From Sinohyriopsis cumingii (Eukaryota > Mollusca > Bivalvia > Unionida > Unionidae), in assembly GCA_028554795.2 (NCBI GenBank), contig CM068827.1, positions 75,155,244 through 75,219,243 on the forward strand: DNA of 64,000 nucleotides, written 5' to 3'. The position numbers and the translations under genes are program-made. How positions within the stretch are numbered: the first letter of the stretch is position 1; every line of letters starts with the position of its first letter. This document shows, piece after piece, positions 23,590 through 36,539 of this stretch. The notes below the pieces were generated by a model. It was not told the origin of the DNA and did no database searches. It saw only the letters and a list, made by a program, of their open reading frames with translations.

Positions 23590-26040
23590 GTTCGTATCCG
23601 TGATTAAATCTTTACATCGTCACTAATACTCATCCGACCGTGCAAGACTATATGAACTATGATGTACACGTTCGAATATTATTTATTCTGTATTTATCGT
23701 TTTGGATTCTTTGACTAACATTATGAACACAGTCACGTGATAACATTAACATGAATAGAACGGAGCAAGTAAAATGTTTGCGTCCTCCCGAAATATGTCA
23801 GACTCTGGTCTTTGACTGAATAGTTTAACTCATGGAAGTTGAAGAAAAGAGCTATAAAGACACACGATACTCTTTTCAAACTGACAAGCTATCTAATTCA
23901 TCTTAATTGAATTTCCAACGTCAATAGATAAGATCTCAATTCATTTGGCACTGATATACTTCGAACATTATTGTTCGTCGTACACATCCTTGATCCATTT
24001 TTACGCCAAGTATTCATCAGTTATCAAAGATTCCAACAGCATGTTAGATTCATACTTGCTGATGGAATTCTACAAGTCAATGTCATTCCTGTTTCCATGC
24101 TGATGAATTTACAGTCTCGATAAATCGATTATATATTTTCCTCGATGAATCTTTAAAAGAATATTTATGCAAAGTCTTTGAATCTCGCCTTAGTTATATT
24201 TAAACTATTCGGTCTCCAGTGGCGTCCATTTTGTCCCGTCACTATGTCGAAAATTCAAACCAAAATCATTTTCTAGGACATGTATAATAAATTAGCTCTT
24301 TTGTGGTATCAGAAGCTGAATTAATGACATCAGAAATGATCTAAATAATATTACTTTAAAAATTTAAATTAGTGTTCTATGTTTTAAAAGCGTTATTCTT
24401 TGAAAACAAAAAACGTAAAATTTTTGTTTTTGCTTGCATTGGTCTGCCAAACTAAATTCAGTATCGGATACCTATAGAGCTGCGGGCAACTCCAGTTGGT
24501 ATCTAAATTTGGTTTCTATACCAAAATTAAATTAGTCAATTTAGAGTTAGAGTGGAATGATCCAATGGCAACTTTTCGATTGTTGTAATAGGAGACGAGT
24601 AACTAATGATGGCAATTCCGTCTGTCAACACACAGATCTTATTCTTTATGATATGTCATTATTTATGTCAGTTTATGCTTAGGGAATCTTAGTCGTGACA
24701 CTCTTTACAGTGAAGAAATAATGCAGAGGAAAACCAATCTCTAGGTTATTTATCTTACGCCAGCACCATCATAGTAGATGCACGATATATTAACGCGTTT
24801 AGTGACATGTGGATTCCCTCCTCATAATCGGAGCAAATTACAGATTGCTACAATTAATACTTAGCTACAATTAATATTACAAATGTTTGAGATGATATGG
24901 AACGTATGAGTGCACAAATGAATGGCACAGATGTTTTGTGAAATGATTAAACTCCAGGACTGTTAAAGGTATATAACAGTTGCACACGTGCTTGAACTGT
25001 ACTTGAAACCTGGAATAAAGATATCTTTTACTACATAAAATTCACTTGACCGAGGCAAGAAGCACTAGATGTCATACAAAACTACCAATTTGCCGTCGGG
25101 GAAAGCTGTCAAACGATGAAACAATATTTGACATACAGTACTTAATCACGATTCTGCAATTTATGTACATCACGTGATTTGATTATGATCGCTGTCAAAT
25201 AAAATATGAAAATATAAACACTTATACAGTGCTTGTGGCTTTTGTGAACAAATATAGTACCGAATTCTTAAGTTTGGCCCAAAAACCTTCTAGTTTGTTC
25301 ATGGTGAAACTCAGCACATGACACGTGATTCATCATACCTTCTAACAACAGACAATGGACATTCCGGTTCTGTCTTTTTCTGGGTTACTTCTGAAAAGCT
25401 TAACATCGTATAGCAACAGAAAAAATCTTATTTTTAGTTATCATTCATTACATATAATGTCTATATTATCTGCATAAATCCTTTCAAATTTCCGTGTTCA
25501 ACATGTCTGTTGTGATCGCTCCGTGACATTTCCAAAGTGCCGCAACACCAACAATAGTTACTGTATTAATCCGCTCAAGGTATTATTAAACAAAATATAA
25601 ATCTCATTAATTTGACAAATTTAACAATCTGAATCATTATTTCTACAAGATAAGTTTGTAAAAGAACGCTGTACTAAAATTATTGTAAATTTCTGAACTT
25701 TTTGTTTATCGATGCAGCTGTTGTTCACACCGGCACAGAATGGATAAAACAAAATCAACTCTATCGACGGCATTTGCCTTCACAAATATATACTAAACAG
25801 AAAATCATTTTAGTAGATATAATGAAATATTTCACTCGTGAAATGGAAATATTTGTATTGTAACTCTTATTTTCGCCACTCGTGAAATACAGTGTTTCCC
25901 ACCTCACTGACATTAAATAGTTCCTAATATCTATTCAACAAGACGTACATGTCTTCTGTTCATTCGTTCCAGTTGTAATCTTTACTTTTTCACTTCCCTT
26001 TAGACTGTTAAAACGTCTGTAAATTCTTTTTTATTTACAG
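23590..26040 (+). other. Calpain intron D-E
   Basis: A 2.45-kb AT-rich intron ending TTTTTTATTTACAG. It contains the diverged palindromic block near 25815-25895 and no recognisable coding sequence or transposon. Confidence 0.85.
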
Positions 26041-26154
26041 ACTACCAGTTGGCTCTACGGGGACGCTGGAAAGCTGGTTACAATGCGGGCGGTTGGCTGG
26101 AATGTAGTACCTTTCATTCAAATCCTCAGTATTTGGTCATTCTTCATCCCGATA
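26041..26154 (+). CDS. Calpain, exon E (start of domain III)
   Basis: Encodes YQLALRGRWKAGYNAGGWLE, then TFHSNPQYLVILHPD. This is the domain III entry motif of calpains (GxWxxGxTAGGCxNxxxTFWxNPQYxIxL). The usual Cys after AGG is Trp here (AGGW), and the TFWxNPQ Trp is His. Both are conservative losses in a divergent paralogue. Two starting bases complete the split codon from exon D. The donor ATA|GTAAGG leaves one base for exon F. Confidence 0.92.
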
Positions 26155-26858
26155 GTAAGGCGAAATTTCAAACTACATTGCTGCAGTAACAGCAGCATTA
26201 TCCCCACGCTTTCTGAGTCATAAATACCTTACAGATCCCTTACAGATATATGAATAGTATGTTCCCTGTCCAACACGGCAACCACGGAATTTATCCAAAT
26301 TTTACAGAAAGAAAAAAAAAACTTTGTGCGCGTCTGCGTACCACTTAAAATCACATTCCGAAGATTGAGACCTCAGTCGAAAAGCAGGACTCACGCATCG
26401 TCGCATGTGCCGACGGGAAGAATTGAATAATCTTGGCCTTTTCTATTTTTAAGAGGCACACAAAAACACTCTCCCTTTTAAGAGTTAAGTTACATGACGT
26501 ACATTTCGATGCACTATATTGGAACCTGTGATCCTGAGTTGTTTTAATTCAGTTCAAGTTAATGCGGCTTTATATGAATTTGATGACAATCGTTAAAATA
26601 TACTGCCCGTAAGGTTAGAGACTGACAAAAAGTTAGCTCCAATTAATGAAAATCAGAAAACATCGCACGTACAGATTAAAGAAAATGTGAAAAATATCGT
26701 ACATATTTCAGCAGGGATGGTGAAATATAAATTGAAAAAAAACATGGAGCCAACAATAAGTAAATGATATGTCCCAATTATTCCCGATTTTGTATAAATG
26801 TTCCCTCATAATGTTATTACTATTTGTATCATCGACATCTTTGTTTCTTTTTCCCCAG

Positions 26859-26980
26859 TAAATGTCCAGAGACGTTTCAGCGGTCGTCTTCCATTGGTGA
26901 TATCTCTTTTACAAGTCTACAGGCGTCAACAGAAACTGGAGGGGATAGGAATATTTGCCATAGGTTTTGAATTGTTTCAG
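26859..26980 (+). CDS. Calpain, exon F (domain III)
   Basis: Encodes RLPLVISLLQVYRRQQKL, then GIGIFAIGFELFQ, the counterpart of CSFLVALMQKxRRxxRxxG followed by xTIGFxIYxV. The acceptor is TTTTTCCCCAG with two bases completing an Ile codon. The donor is CAG|GTAACG in phase 0. The long basic loop between the two strands is shorter than in classical calpains. Confidence 0.9.
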
Positions 26981-27202
<222 letters not shown>

Positions 27203-27420
27203 TTGATCTCCCGACCTTCCGGAAAAATAACTAAGTCATTCTTTGATCAAACGGATCCGCTAATGCCAGAAAACGAGGAGACATATGCTGAGTATAGAGA
27301 GACGTCCGGGAGATTTTTTCTCGACCCCGGAGAATATCTACTATTGCCAACGACACAGAAATCAAATCAGGAGCGCTCGTACCTGCTCCGTCTTTTTTCT
27401 GTCAGCAAAATGGAATGCAG
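27203..27420 (+). CDS. Calpain, exon G (end of domain III)
   Basis: Encodes [20 protein letters not shown], then [20 protein letters not shown], then [14 protein letters not shown]. This matches domain III (xNxREVSxRFxLPPGEYxxxPSTFEPxxExxFxLRxFSE). The donor AG|GTATAG closes in phase 2, so the transcript must continue. The [11 protein letters not shown] ending resembles the approach to the C2 domain of CAPN5/6-type calpains (RIFTDVPSNCREL), while ICNLSPD in exon D is closer to classical calpains. The subfamily is therefore undecided. No C2 or penta-EF-hand exon was recognised in the remaining 36 kb. Confidence 0.92.
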
Positions 27421-27866
27421 GTATAGTTTATACATAGTGAATATTATGTTTCCTCCTGATAATCAGAAGTCATCTAGGACGATTGATTAAAAAAACGCGA
27501 CTATGATTTTGAAAAGTGTTTGCTAAAATGTATATTGGTATATTGTACAAGATATGACATGCAGTACTACTTCCGTTTTTTGTGTGTGTTCATTTTAGAA
27601 GTTGTCTTTTCTAATAGATGGTATGGAGTAAGGAGTTTTAAAATGGTTTAATTGGAAACTGATATCGTGACATGGCGACATGAACCACTCTTTCCGTCTA
27701 TTGGCAAACGTTGGCGATTAAGTTACAATCGATTACATAAGTAGCCTATCAGTGGTTCATACATTATTTGATTGCAAATTGTATCCGACTTATTGAAAAA
27801 GGGTCGCCTTTTTAGGTACGTAACTAAATGGCACTGATTGAATTTTCTTTCAACAATGGATACACA

Positions 27867-27896
27867 CATACATACATAGATACATAGATACATACA

Positions 27897-27926
<30 letters not shown>
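27867..27926. repeat. (CATA)n microsatellite
   Basis: CATA units with three GATA interruptions. The following TATCCATTCATTCTTCGGCA resembles the flank after the (AT)n run at 3810, so the two runs may belong to one microsatellite-bearing dispersed element. Confidence 0.9.
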
Positions 27927-27927
<1 letters not shown>

Positions 27928-29327
27928 CTGATATCCATTCATTCTTCGGCAGGGAGCTTGACAACTGTATCGACAACTGGGATGAATCTGACTAGCCTCA
28001 GGTTTGCAGAAACACGCCACGTTTTTGGACTGGTGCTCTGTCATTGATCCGGGAACGGAGCGGACAATACTTCTCAAACAGTGCATACGAATCGACAGTA
28101 CATGTCTATTAACAGGTCATCTGCTCACGTATATAAGGCAACGTGGGCACTATACCAACATGTCTGCTTCTAATATTGATGATGAGTCAACCGACAGGTC
28201 CTGGAATAAACATACTGTCTTCTGAAAGGATATCCATAGATTTATGTAAAACTTCAGTGTATCCATGACAATCAATCCTTCCAACAGTTGCGTTGTTTTA
28301 TTGTTCATGACATAAGATCCACAGAGAAAGTTTATTCTGGAAACTTGTCTATTGTATGCCCTCCGTTGGATGGCATCTAACCATTTATGTGTCTGAGTAG
28401 GGGCAACTTTGTTTTGGGGGCAGACGGATATCAATAAGAGGGTAATGCAAATAGGGAATGCTTAGTTTAAGACAATGATTCTAGTTTCTTCCGTTTGTAA
28501 ATCATCAAACCCCGTGATCCTGTCTCTACAGACTGAAATTTTCCAATAAATGAAAAGGTCTATCAGTACGTGGAGAAGAGGTTCAATAGAGAGGGAGAAG
28601 ATTTCACTCCTCTGTGCAAAATATTATTTTTTCTGATGCAGTGATAATACCATATTAGATCAATGTATTCATGTTGACCTTCTTATAGGTCAAAGGTCGG
28701 CCATAATGGCCAAATCTGGTTGTGTTTGTCTGAGGCAGTACTTTTATGATCACCCCCAAAAAATGAATGGGAACAGATTATTTTTGTAAAGTATATATGC
28801 ATTTGTATGTGTGTGTGTGTGTACCGATGTAGGCATCATAATGTCTAAATTTATTAAATTCCCATGTCTGAATTGCAATATTAGGGTTAGGAAATGGAAC
28901 AGGACATGATCTAAGGGAACATCATCAAATGGAACAAGACATTATACAAGGCAACATCATCAAAACGAAAGACATCCATTAATTAAAACGTATTTGTTAA
29001 CGTTTTGCAATGTTTCAAAGCTCATATTATAATTATTGTATCTGTCCTGAAATGCAAACATTTACTGCCTGTGTATGAACTAATAACAGATATGCTTTGC
29101 ATATGGGGGCATTATGAGTGGTTTATACAAAGTCGTATCTACTTTCCGTTTTATAAACAGTCGTATATGCCCTGTAATAAGCCTGGTATAAAGCCATGTA
29201 TATAGCCTGCTTCGACATAATGTGATATGGACAGTGTTCAATGTATTATACTTGTTTCTTTAATATGATTTACTATTCATTATCAAAATTATTCCGTGTA
29301 TATGTATGCATCTAACCACAACATGCC

Positions 29328-29330
<3 letters not shown>

Positions 29331-29360
<30 letters not shown>
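29331..29360. repeat. (GT)n microsatellite
   Basis: Pure GT run of about 15 units. Confidence 0.95.
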
Positions 29361-29361
<1 letters not shown>

Positions 29362-30018
29362 GATAAGTGTAATAATCCATAAATTAAAGAGATTCATACA
29401 CGTTACATGCCAAGATTGAGTCGTGGATAAGTGTAATGTACCATGATTTGAAAGAAAGCATATTTTCTGTTAGGTACCGTGATTAAAATAGACGCTTAAA
29501 AGAGTAACGTACCATTCCTGAAAGAGACGTAGGTAAGTGTAACTACCCGGAAACCGTCATTAAAAGGAGGTAAGCGTTACATAGCAAAACTGAATGTGAA
29601 GCGGATGAGTATAATGTATTATAATTAAAAGACAGTAATTTACCTCAAGGGTTACATGCACATTCTGAACCAGCTGACAACGGAATCTTATGCACCCATG
29701 AAACACTGTTTTTGAATTTCTCATTTTATTTGCCCATAAAGGTGAAGAACTCCATCAGAAATCATTCTCAGTGCAGCAAGGACGTTTTGTGTTAAGCATT
29801 CGTATATCGTCAGTAAACATATTTTGTAAATCAAAATACCTTCTTATTACAAACATTCTTATATGCAATATTTAAAACTGCATGGAGGCAAGCTTGAAGT
29901 AAATGCAATGGATTCTGTGTGTATTTTATATTTTTTTGTCGTGAAAACTGCCGAATGTATCTTTGTTTACGTGGCACCTTGTCATGAAATACATTGTATA
30001 TGAGATGTATGTGATTTG

Positions 30019-30417
30019 CGTGTGTGTAGGCGTGTGTGATTTGGATTTTTAACGTAGCTTGAACAATTTATAATATCGTTACGATGTTTGCAGTGTGACA
30101 GTTTATAGTGCAATAGGGCATCATGTAACATGATGTTCCACACAGTCATATTATCCTGACCAGGCCGATCAGTCGTAATACTAACCTTTATGGTATCACA
30201 ATAAACTGCGCTGACCAGGCCGATCAGTCCTAATACTAACCTTTATGGTATCACAATAAACTGCTACGTTAAAAATCCAAACCTCTTAATGCTTAGCACT
30301 AGCGAGGCAGTTGTATGTATCATTTTTATAAGTCTTTGGTATGACTCAGCCGGGGTTCGAACCCGCGACCACCCGCATCTGGGGCGGACGCTCTAACCAC
30401 TAGGCCACCGAGTGGTC
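30019..30417 (-). mobile_element. tRNA-derived SINE, reverse copy with an internal 54-base duplication
   Basis: Reading the minus strand, the head is GGTGGCCTAGTGGTTAGAGC with B-box GGGTTCGAACCCC, then CATACCAAAGACTTATAAAA, CAACTGCCTCGCTAG and the GGATAATATGACTG block, ending AAGCTACGTTAAAAATCC and a short CA tail. The block CTGACCAGGCCGATCAGTC to AATAAACTG is present twice in tandem (about 30157-30262 on the + strand). The segment TTTTTAACGTAGCAGTTTAT is spliced in upstream of it, so the copy has been rearranged. Confidence 0.85.
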
Positions 30418-32220
30418 TTGTCTGTGATTTGGGCATTCGTGAATTGGGCGTGATAAAAGGTGTTTACATAATCACATGTTCAAGAACAAAGTCATTAAGG
30501 AATTTAAAGTTTATCAAAGAGTCTGTTCAGTTTTCCTATAAATTTTGCAGCTTAATATTTATGATATCACAACATTTACATATCACTTGATGTGATTCTG
30601 ATTGGTCCGAATAAACCCTTGAAATTATTGTGCAGCATTCTCTTTACTGGTTGGCACCGATTGTGAAAAAAACGTTTTTTCTAACCCAGCCTTCTGGAAT
30701 TTTTTGTTTTCAAAGAACATTTTGGCGGCCATTTTTTTTACTCGAGTCACGAAAGGGAATTGATAATAAATGTTCTCGTCTGTGTCAATATGGCAAATTT
30801 GCCCACGAAGGGGCTTCGTATATCATGTATAACCATCATATGAAAAATGGCCTGAAACCGCAATATAAGAACAACATGAGCAAGTAAAACTAAGGATATT
30901 GCTCAGTTGATAGCATCTGTGGGTGGGTGGGTGGAGGGGCGGTAGATATGTAACATGGAATGCACCTTATTTACAAGAACGGTTCAAGTGTACATAAGTA
31001 CATAAAATCACATCTGTTCACAGAAGAATATTGACATAAAACTGGTTTCCCAACTGACATAACTTTATCCAAGCGCTGCATATTTTTTCGATAATAAGTG
31101 ATGCAGTTCAGACTCAAAATGAAATTTTTTTGCGTCTTCTGTAGTCTACTGTCCCAAATCCAATACTGCAAATATCCGGTCACAAATACATCACAGTAAA
31201 TATGGGAAATTCTGCATCCAGTAATCCTCCTTTCACATGTATATCGCAACGATGTAACGTTTAGTTGTGAAAGTGGCATTAAGCTAAACATGGTTTGTCC
31301 ACTGTACTTTATGATACTGTATCAAGCAATGTGACATAACATATATTGGACATTACGTGTTGATAAATGATTGTATATAAAATGTTTATTTGAAAGAACA
31401 CTTGATCTTTCATTTATAGTTTGCCAAAAAAGTATAATATACTTTTAAACGTTAAAACTAGTTCAACTTTGTGTGAGACTAATAAAAATGAAGCGTGCAA
31501 CGTCCGTAAGAATGAACGAAATTAATCGTTCTCATTTCTATCTAAATCATTTCCACTGAAATAAAAACTGTGATAAAAACAATCTCAAATAGGTAACGAT
31601 TTCATATTAAATGTAGGAAACTTGTTAAACAATGTCCACCTTTCCCTAATTTCATAAACTCATTATTAAATCATTATGCATTTCAGTCCCTCTGTTTAAG
31701 CAATAACGTGAAACTAATTTCTTCAGATTTTCTAATCAATAAGTAAACTCACGTATTCTAATGCGTTTAGGTGTCTTGTGCTGCTTTCGCAAAATTGCTA
31801 TAACCTTTAAATGACCCTTGGTCGATAGCATTAAGAGATTTGCAATTTCAAAATAGAACCCCATTAGCACGAAGCACATCAAAGAGCACGTTTTCTGACT
31901 TTCGCAGACTTATATTTCTAATTTAAATCAGCAACATAAATCTATATAACAAGCATTAAATCTCGAAACCTCCGGGCACAGTGTACAGTTTTGTTATTTA
32001 CGTTGTTTAGAGAATTTAATTAATCGTTCCAGCTCCAGAAAATACAACAGAACCAGATCACAAAGATCAGTTTAGGTCATCATTTGATAAAGTGAGTTGT
32101 AGTTTATTTATTTGAGCGACATTTATTTCAGACATTTTGTCAATGACAAAAATAGAAACTCCGTGATTTGGTAATACACATGAACTTGATTTAGTTTACA
32201 AATATCGTCTTAAAGCTGGA

Positions 32221-32376
<156 letters not shown>

Positions 32377-32959
32377 CGATGATACCATGACTTTGTTCTC
32401 AAATCTTTCGTGCACGCACATGCGTCAAAGTAACCAACAAGCACCCCATACCAGAGGAAAGTCATGTCGTGTAGAAGACTTCAACGTTGATCAGTAACCC
32501 ACAAAATAGCTGTTATCATACAACTCACGCCTCTAATATTGTCCATTGAAGTGACAAATACAAGTACAATGTACAAATACAATCACAACTACAAAGCATA
32601 AATACAAGTACAACTCACAAGTACATCCACGACCACTGTCGGAGCCAACGATTGTAACAGAAGTCTCTGAGATTATCTGTCGATATGAAAAGGTATATAA
32701 TTGGGTACGAAGCGGATGCATCGCAGGAACGAGCCGAGTACTGCGCAGGTGCACTGCACATATGATACGAGTAAATCCACTGACCACTCTCATGAGTTTC
32801 ATCTGCACTCGCATGGTAGGCAAACCGATCGCTTTTGTTACGTATATCTGATTTGATTCATATTTGTTTTAATTTTATTGTTTATTTGGCAGCTTTAAAA
32901 ATTTATTTTTATTGTGAATGATATTATAATGTAATCTTGTTTACGTACCTTATCACAGG

Positions 32960-34011
32960 ACGTAATTATTATTATTAAAAAAGCTGATAAGTCGAGCACC
33001 ATAGTTATAATGAATAAGGAGGATTATATTAAAGATGTTAAAAGACAATTAAACGACGAAACATATTATACAAAAATTTCCTATAATCCTTCTGAAGCAA
33101 TTAAAGAAAAAAAATAAGAAAATGTATTAATCAAATCTCTATACACAATTGCTCCATACCTGATGAACTAGATATCTTCCCAAATGAAATACGCACACAT
33201 CAGTTCTATATTTTACCCAAAATACATAAAACAGTTGTAAAGTCACTACCTTTAGAATATCCAGGTAGACCCATTATTTCTACATGTAATTCAATTACAA
33301 ATAATATATCACAATCTATTGATAATATTTTACAACCACTGATGAAATCATTACCTTCATATGTTAAAGATACTTTTGATTCTATTACCAAATTGAAATT
33401 GTTACCGAAACTAACTGATCATTCATTCCTTGTTACACTTGATGTGGTTTCACTCTACACGAATTTGCTACATAATGATGATATCGAAGCCTGTAAATAT
33501 TATCTGGAAGAAAACGAATATACACGTAAACTGTCAAAATAACATGTCAGTGATTTGATAAAACTTGTGCTCGAAAATATTTTTTTTAATTTGGTAATAC
33601 AAACTATCTCCAAAAAATGTGAACAGGAATGGCAAGTCCTGTGGCACCTTCTTATGCATCTTTATTTATGGGGAAATTAGAAAATGAGTTTCTAAATAAG
33701 TGCCTCTTAAAACCAGTTGTTTGGTTAATATTTTTAGACGATATTTTTCTGATATCGAATTATTATTAGAAGACCTTTATTATTTTATAGACAGTTTAAA
33801 CAATTTACATCCAACAATAAAATTTACATTCAATATATCTAAAAGTAATGTATCATTTTTGGACGTAGAGGTCGTGAAAAATGAAAATGATGACATCACT
33901 ATCATGGTTCATGTTAAAAACACGAATATTCATCAATATGTTGATTATTCTTCATCTCATCCTAAATCATGTAAAAATGGGATACCATATTGTCAACCGG
34001 ATACCATATAG
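32960..34011 (+). pseudogene. Penelope-like element, reverse transcriptase region
   Basis: Opens with IIIKKADKSSTIVIMNKEDY (Penelope N-terminal motif KxADKGGxxVI), then FYILPKIHK and PGRPIISTCNS (the LPKIHK and GRPIVS motifs typical of Penelope reverse transcriptases), SFLVTLDVVSLYTN (motif A, VTxDVxSLYTN), an APSYASLFMGK-type motif B and an FLDDIFL-type motif C, then SFLDVEVVKN near the thumb. The motifs lie in more than one frame and the reading is broken. Function in the family: copying element RNA primed at the cut target. Confidence 0.85.
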
Positions 34012-34177
34012 TTAACGTGATACCATGTAGTCAAACAAAAAGGTATAGAAGAATTATTTCGGGCGACGCTGTTTTAAAATCATCTTTGACAGAGTTAGGT
34101 CTGCATTTTTTAAATAGAAATTACCCTAATGACATCAATTAATAAAGCTTTCCAAAAAGTAACTTCTCTAATACAGC

Positions 34178-34740
34178 TTGAATCTTTACAAAGTAAAATC
34201 AAAAAAAGAATATAATCCATGTTTGCCTAATATAGGTAAGATTATCAATAAATATCGTGATTTATTTAAACTATCATGTAAAGCAAATGTTAAATCGCTA
34301 CACGAAAGCAAACCCACACTTGCTTATAAAAGGACTGAAAATCTTAAAGATTTCCTAATTAATTCCAAATTGGAAAAAAATCATATCAAAAAGGATTATT
34401 AACTAAATGTAATAGACCCAGATGCTCGCACTGTTCTTTTATTAATGAAACTACTGCTTTCAATAGTAGTAATACGAAAGAAACTTTTATTATGCGTTGT
34501 GATACTAATTGTGCAACATTAAATGCTATTTATTTGATCACATACAAAAGATGTGGCATCCAATATATTGGACAAACCAGTCAACAAATATCTAAACGTA
34601 TGAACCAACATAGATTAGACATAAAATATTATATCGATCAATCATTTTCGTCTCATGTTGCCGCACATTTTAACAAGAGTTCAGATACTTTGCAAGATTT
34701 ATCCTTTCAACATATTGTTATAGCTGATTCTGAGATGTAA
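34178..34740 (+). pseudogene. Penelope-like element, linker and GIY-YIG endonuclease
   Basis: Runs from a linker (KSKKEYNPCLPNIGKIINKY) to a Cys-rich CNRPRCSHC motif and then AIYLITYKRCGIQYIGQT, with downstream SKRMNQH. This is the GIY-YIG nuclease signature in its Penelope form (IYLI…C…QYIGQT…R…H). In the family this domain nicks the insertion site. It ends at a stop at 34738-34740. Confidence 0.88.
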
Positions 34741-36539
34741 CGTCTGTTTAAGGAAACCTACTGGATTCACCGTCTTAATACGGTATATCCAAAAAGTCTA
34801 AATTGCAAAACATAAAACGACATTCATTAATCATTTATTTTCAATTGTCCCCTTTTTACAATTAGTTAAGAATATTTTTATATTATTCTAATTTTCAGAA
34901 TAATATAACTAGAGAAAGTATAAACTAATATCATAATAATAAGTTAACTAATTCTTTAAAAATAAAAGTGCATTTCTAAAAATTATTCTTATCACATTAT
35001 GACCAAATATTTATAAAATACTTGATTGTAAGTATTATGCACACCATAATTGTTTACTATATAAATCGAGTTCTGATGAAACAGAGAACATTTGTCAATA
35101 TTACATCAAGATATAAAATAGTATTATTTTGTTATTGATTTTTTTTTAAATTTTCAGATTTATTTATTTCTTTTACTTTTATATCATTTTTTAAATGTTC
35201 ATTATACATAATAAAAATAAAAATATTACTAAAATTGTTTATCTCTATTTATTCATAAATTATTAAAAATATTCTTGATTACGTAATTTGGAATTTTTTT
35301 CCAGAAATTAGTTTGGCCTTGACTGATTCATTTGTAAACACATAAAGCTGACCTACTTCCCGACCTTAATTCAAAATTAGTAACAGTCACGTGAACAAGT
35401 TCGTTTTTAATTTATTTGTATTGTGGGAATAATAAGGGTGATATAGAGGCTGTGTTGGATACGTGACCCTCGACTTGTAAATAGGTTTTAGTGAAGTAAA
35501 CAACTTTTTTTATTTTATTCTCGGAGTGTAATAAATAATTTTTTCAAGGTCATAAATATTTTTATATGTAAACATGATCATGTGACCCTCATACGGGCAC
35601 CCATTCTGCGCCTCAAAATTACCTTGTAACCATTGTTTTAGAAAAATAATCTCACTCTGGGCTAAAAACACTTGATGTCAATGTGTTCTTTTCTTGAGTC
35701 AGTTTGGGGGTATTTTAATGTTTATTTGAATTATTTGGATTCAAAAGGAATACATTTTTCCTGGAAATATATGTGTGCTCATCCAGAATACTTAAACAAA
35801 GACATTTCTTAATAGAATTTATTCCGATTTCCAACACCGGAGTGTTATTTCTTGTGTTTCCAGAAGCAAATGAAGACAACTGCACTGTACAGGATACATT
35901 GCCTTCCATCTTAGATTCTTTATCGGAACACGAACTTGAATTTATTAGAACATTTCATTATTAGGACTTCTAAAAATTTATTCGTGGATTATTTTTGCAT
36001 TATTTTGTATTTGATTCTTAAAACCGTAAGTTCTTACTTTTCACTTTTACAGTAGTTTTCCAGGAAATAAATAATTTATTTAATTTTTCCAAAGCTTGTT
36101 ATTTTTAACTCTTTTTTGTGTTACTGTTTATTCCAGCCTAAACACGTAACATAAAAATTGGGCGCTCGTCCTTGGACGATTTTGAATTTTGGCTAAACTA
36201 TTTCAGAAAACTTTGTGTTTTGAAATTTGAATTCCCCTAGTTTTTAAAATCTTTATTGAAATCGGCAAGCTTTTTCTAAAATGTCATCAAAAGTGGAAAT
36301 CTTTCTTTTAAATCCAACGCAGAACAATTAGATCTTTTAGAAAGGATAAATTGATCAGCTTGTCAGAAAATAAGATCTTTCTTAGGTAAAGGCTTCCTTA
36401 ACGAAGCAAGAAACAAGAAATATTTTGGTTCAGTATTTGGTAGAAAAAAATGTTTTGGAAAAAAATTGCTTTGGTTTCGATCAGTAAGTCTGTATGAGAC
36501 TCTGACACAAAAGTAAAGGAATTAGAATTAAAATAAAAG

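Larger units (their letters stand above)
32948..35278 (+). mobile_element. Penelope-like retroelement inserted in the LTR
   Basis: Flanked by TTACGTA on both sides (32941-32947 and 35279-35285), a likely target duplication. It carries a Penelope-type reverse transcriptase followed by a GIY-YIG endonuclease, the diagnostic pair of the EN-containing Penelope-like elements. The coding region is interrupted several times, so the copy is not functional. After the coding region come about 470 AT-rich bases with a CTGATGA motif at 35078. Confidence 0.85.
32836..36151 (+). repeat. 5' LTR, split by a Penelope-like element
   Basis: The first part is 32836-32947 and the rest 35279-36151. Matching text in the 3' LTR is contiguous (…AATCTTGTTTACTTGATTTG…), which shows the intervening sequence is an insertion. 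Family blocks include CCCGACCTTAATTCAAAATT, AACAGTCACGTGAACAAGT, GACTTGTAAATAGGTTTTAG and TGTGTTACTGTTTATTCCAG. Confidence 0.85.

Noticed and set aside
30630-30887. 85-codon plus-strand open frame
   Set aside because: No homology recognised, no splice signals in phase with the calpain, and composition not distinct from chance.
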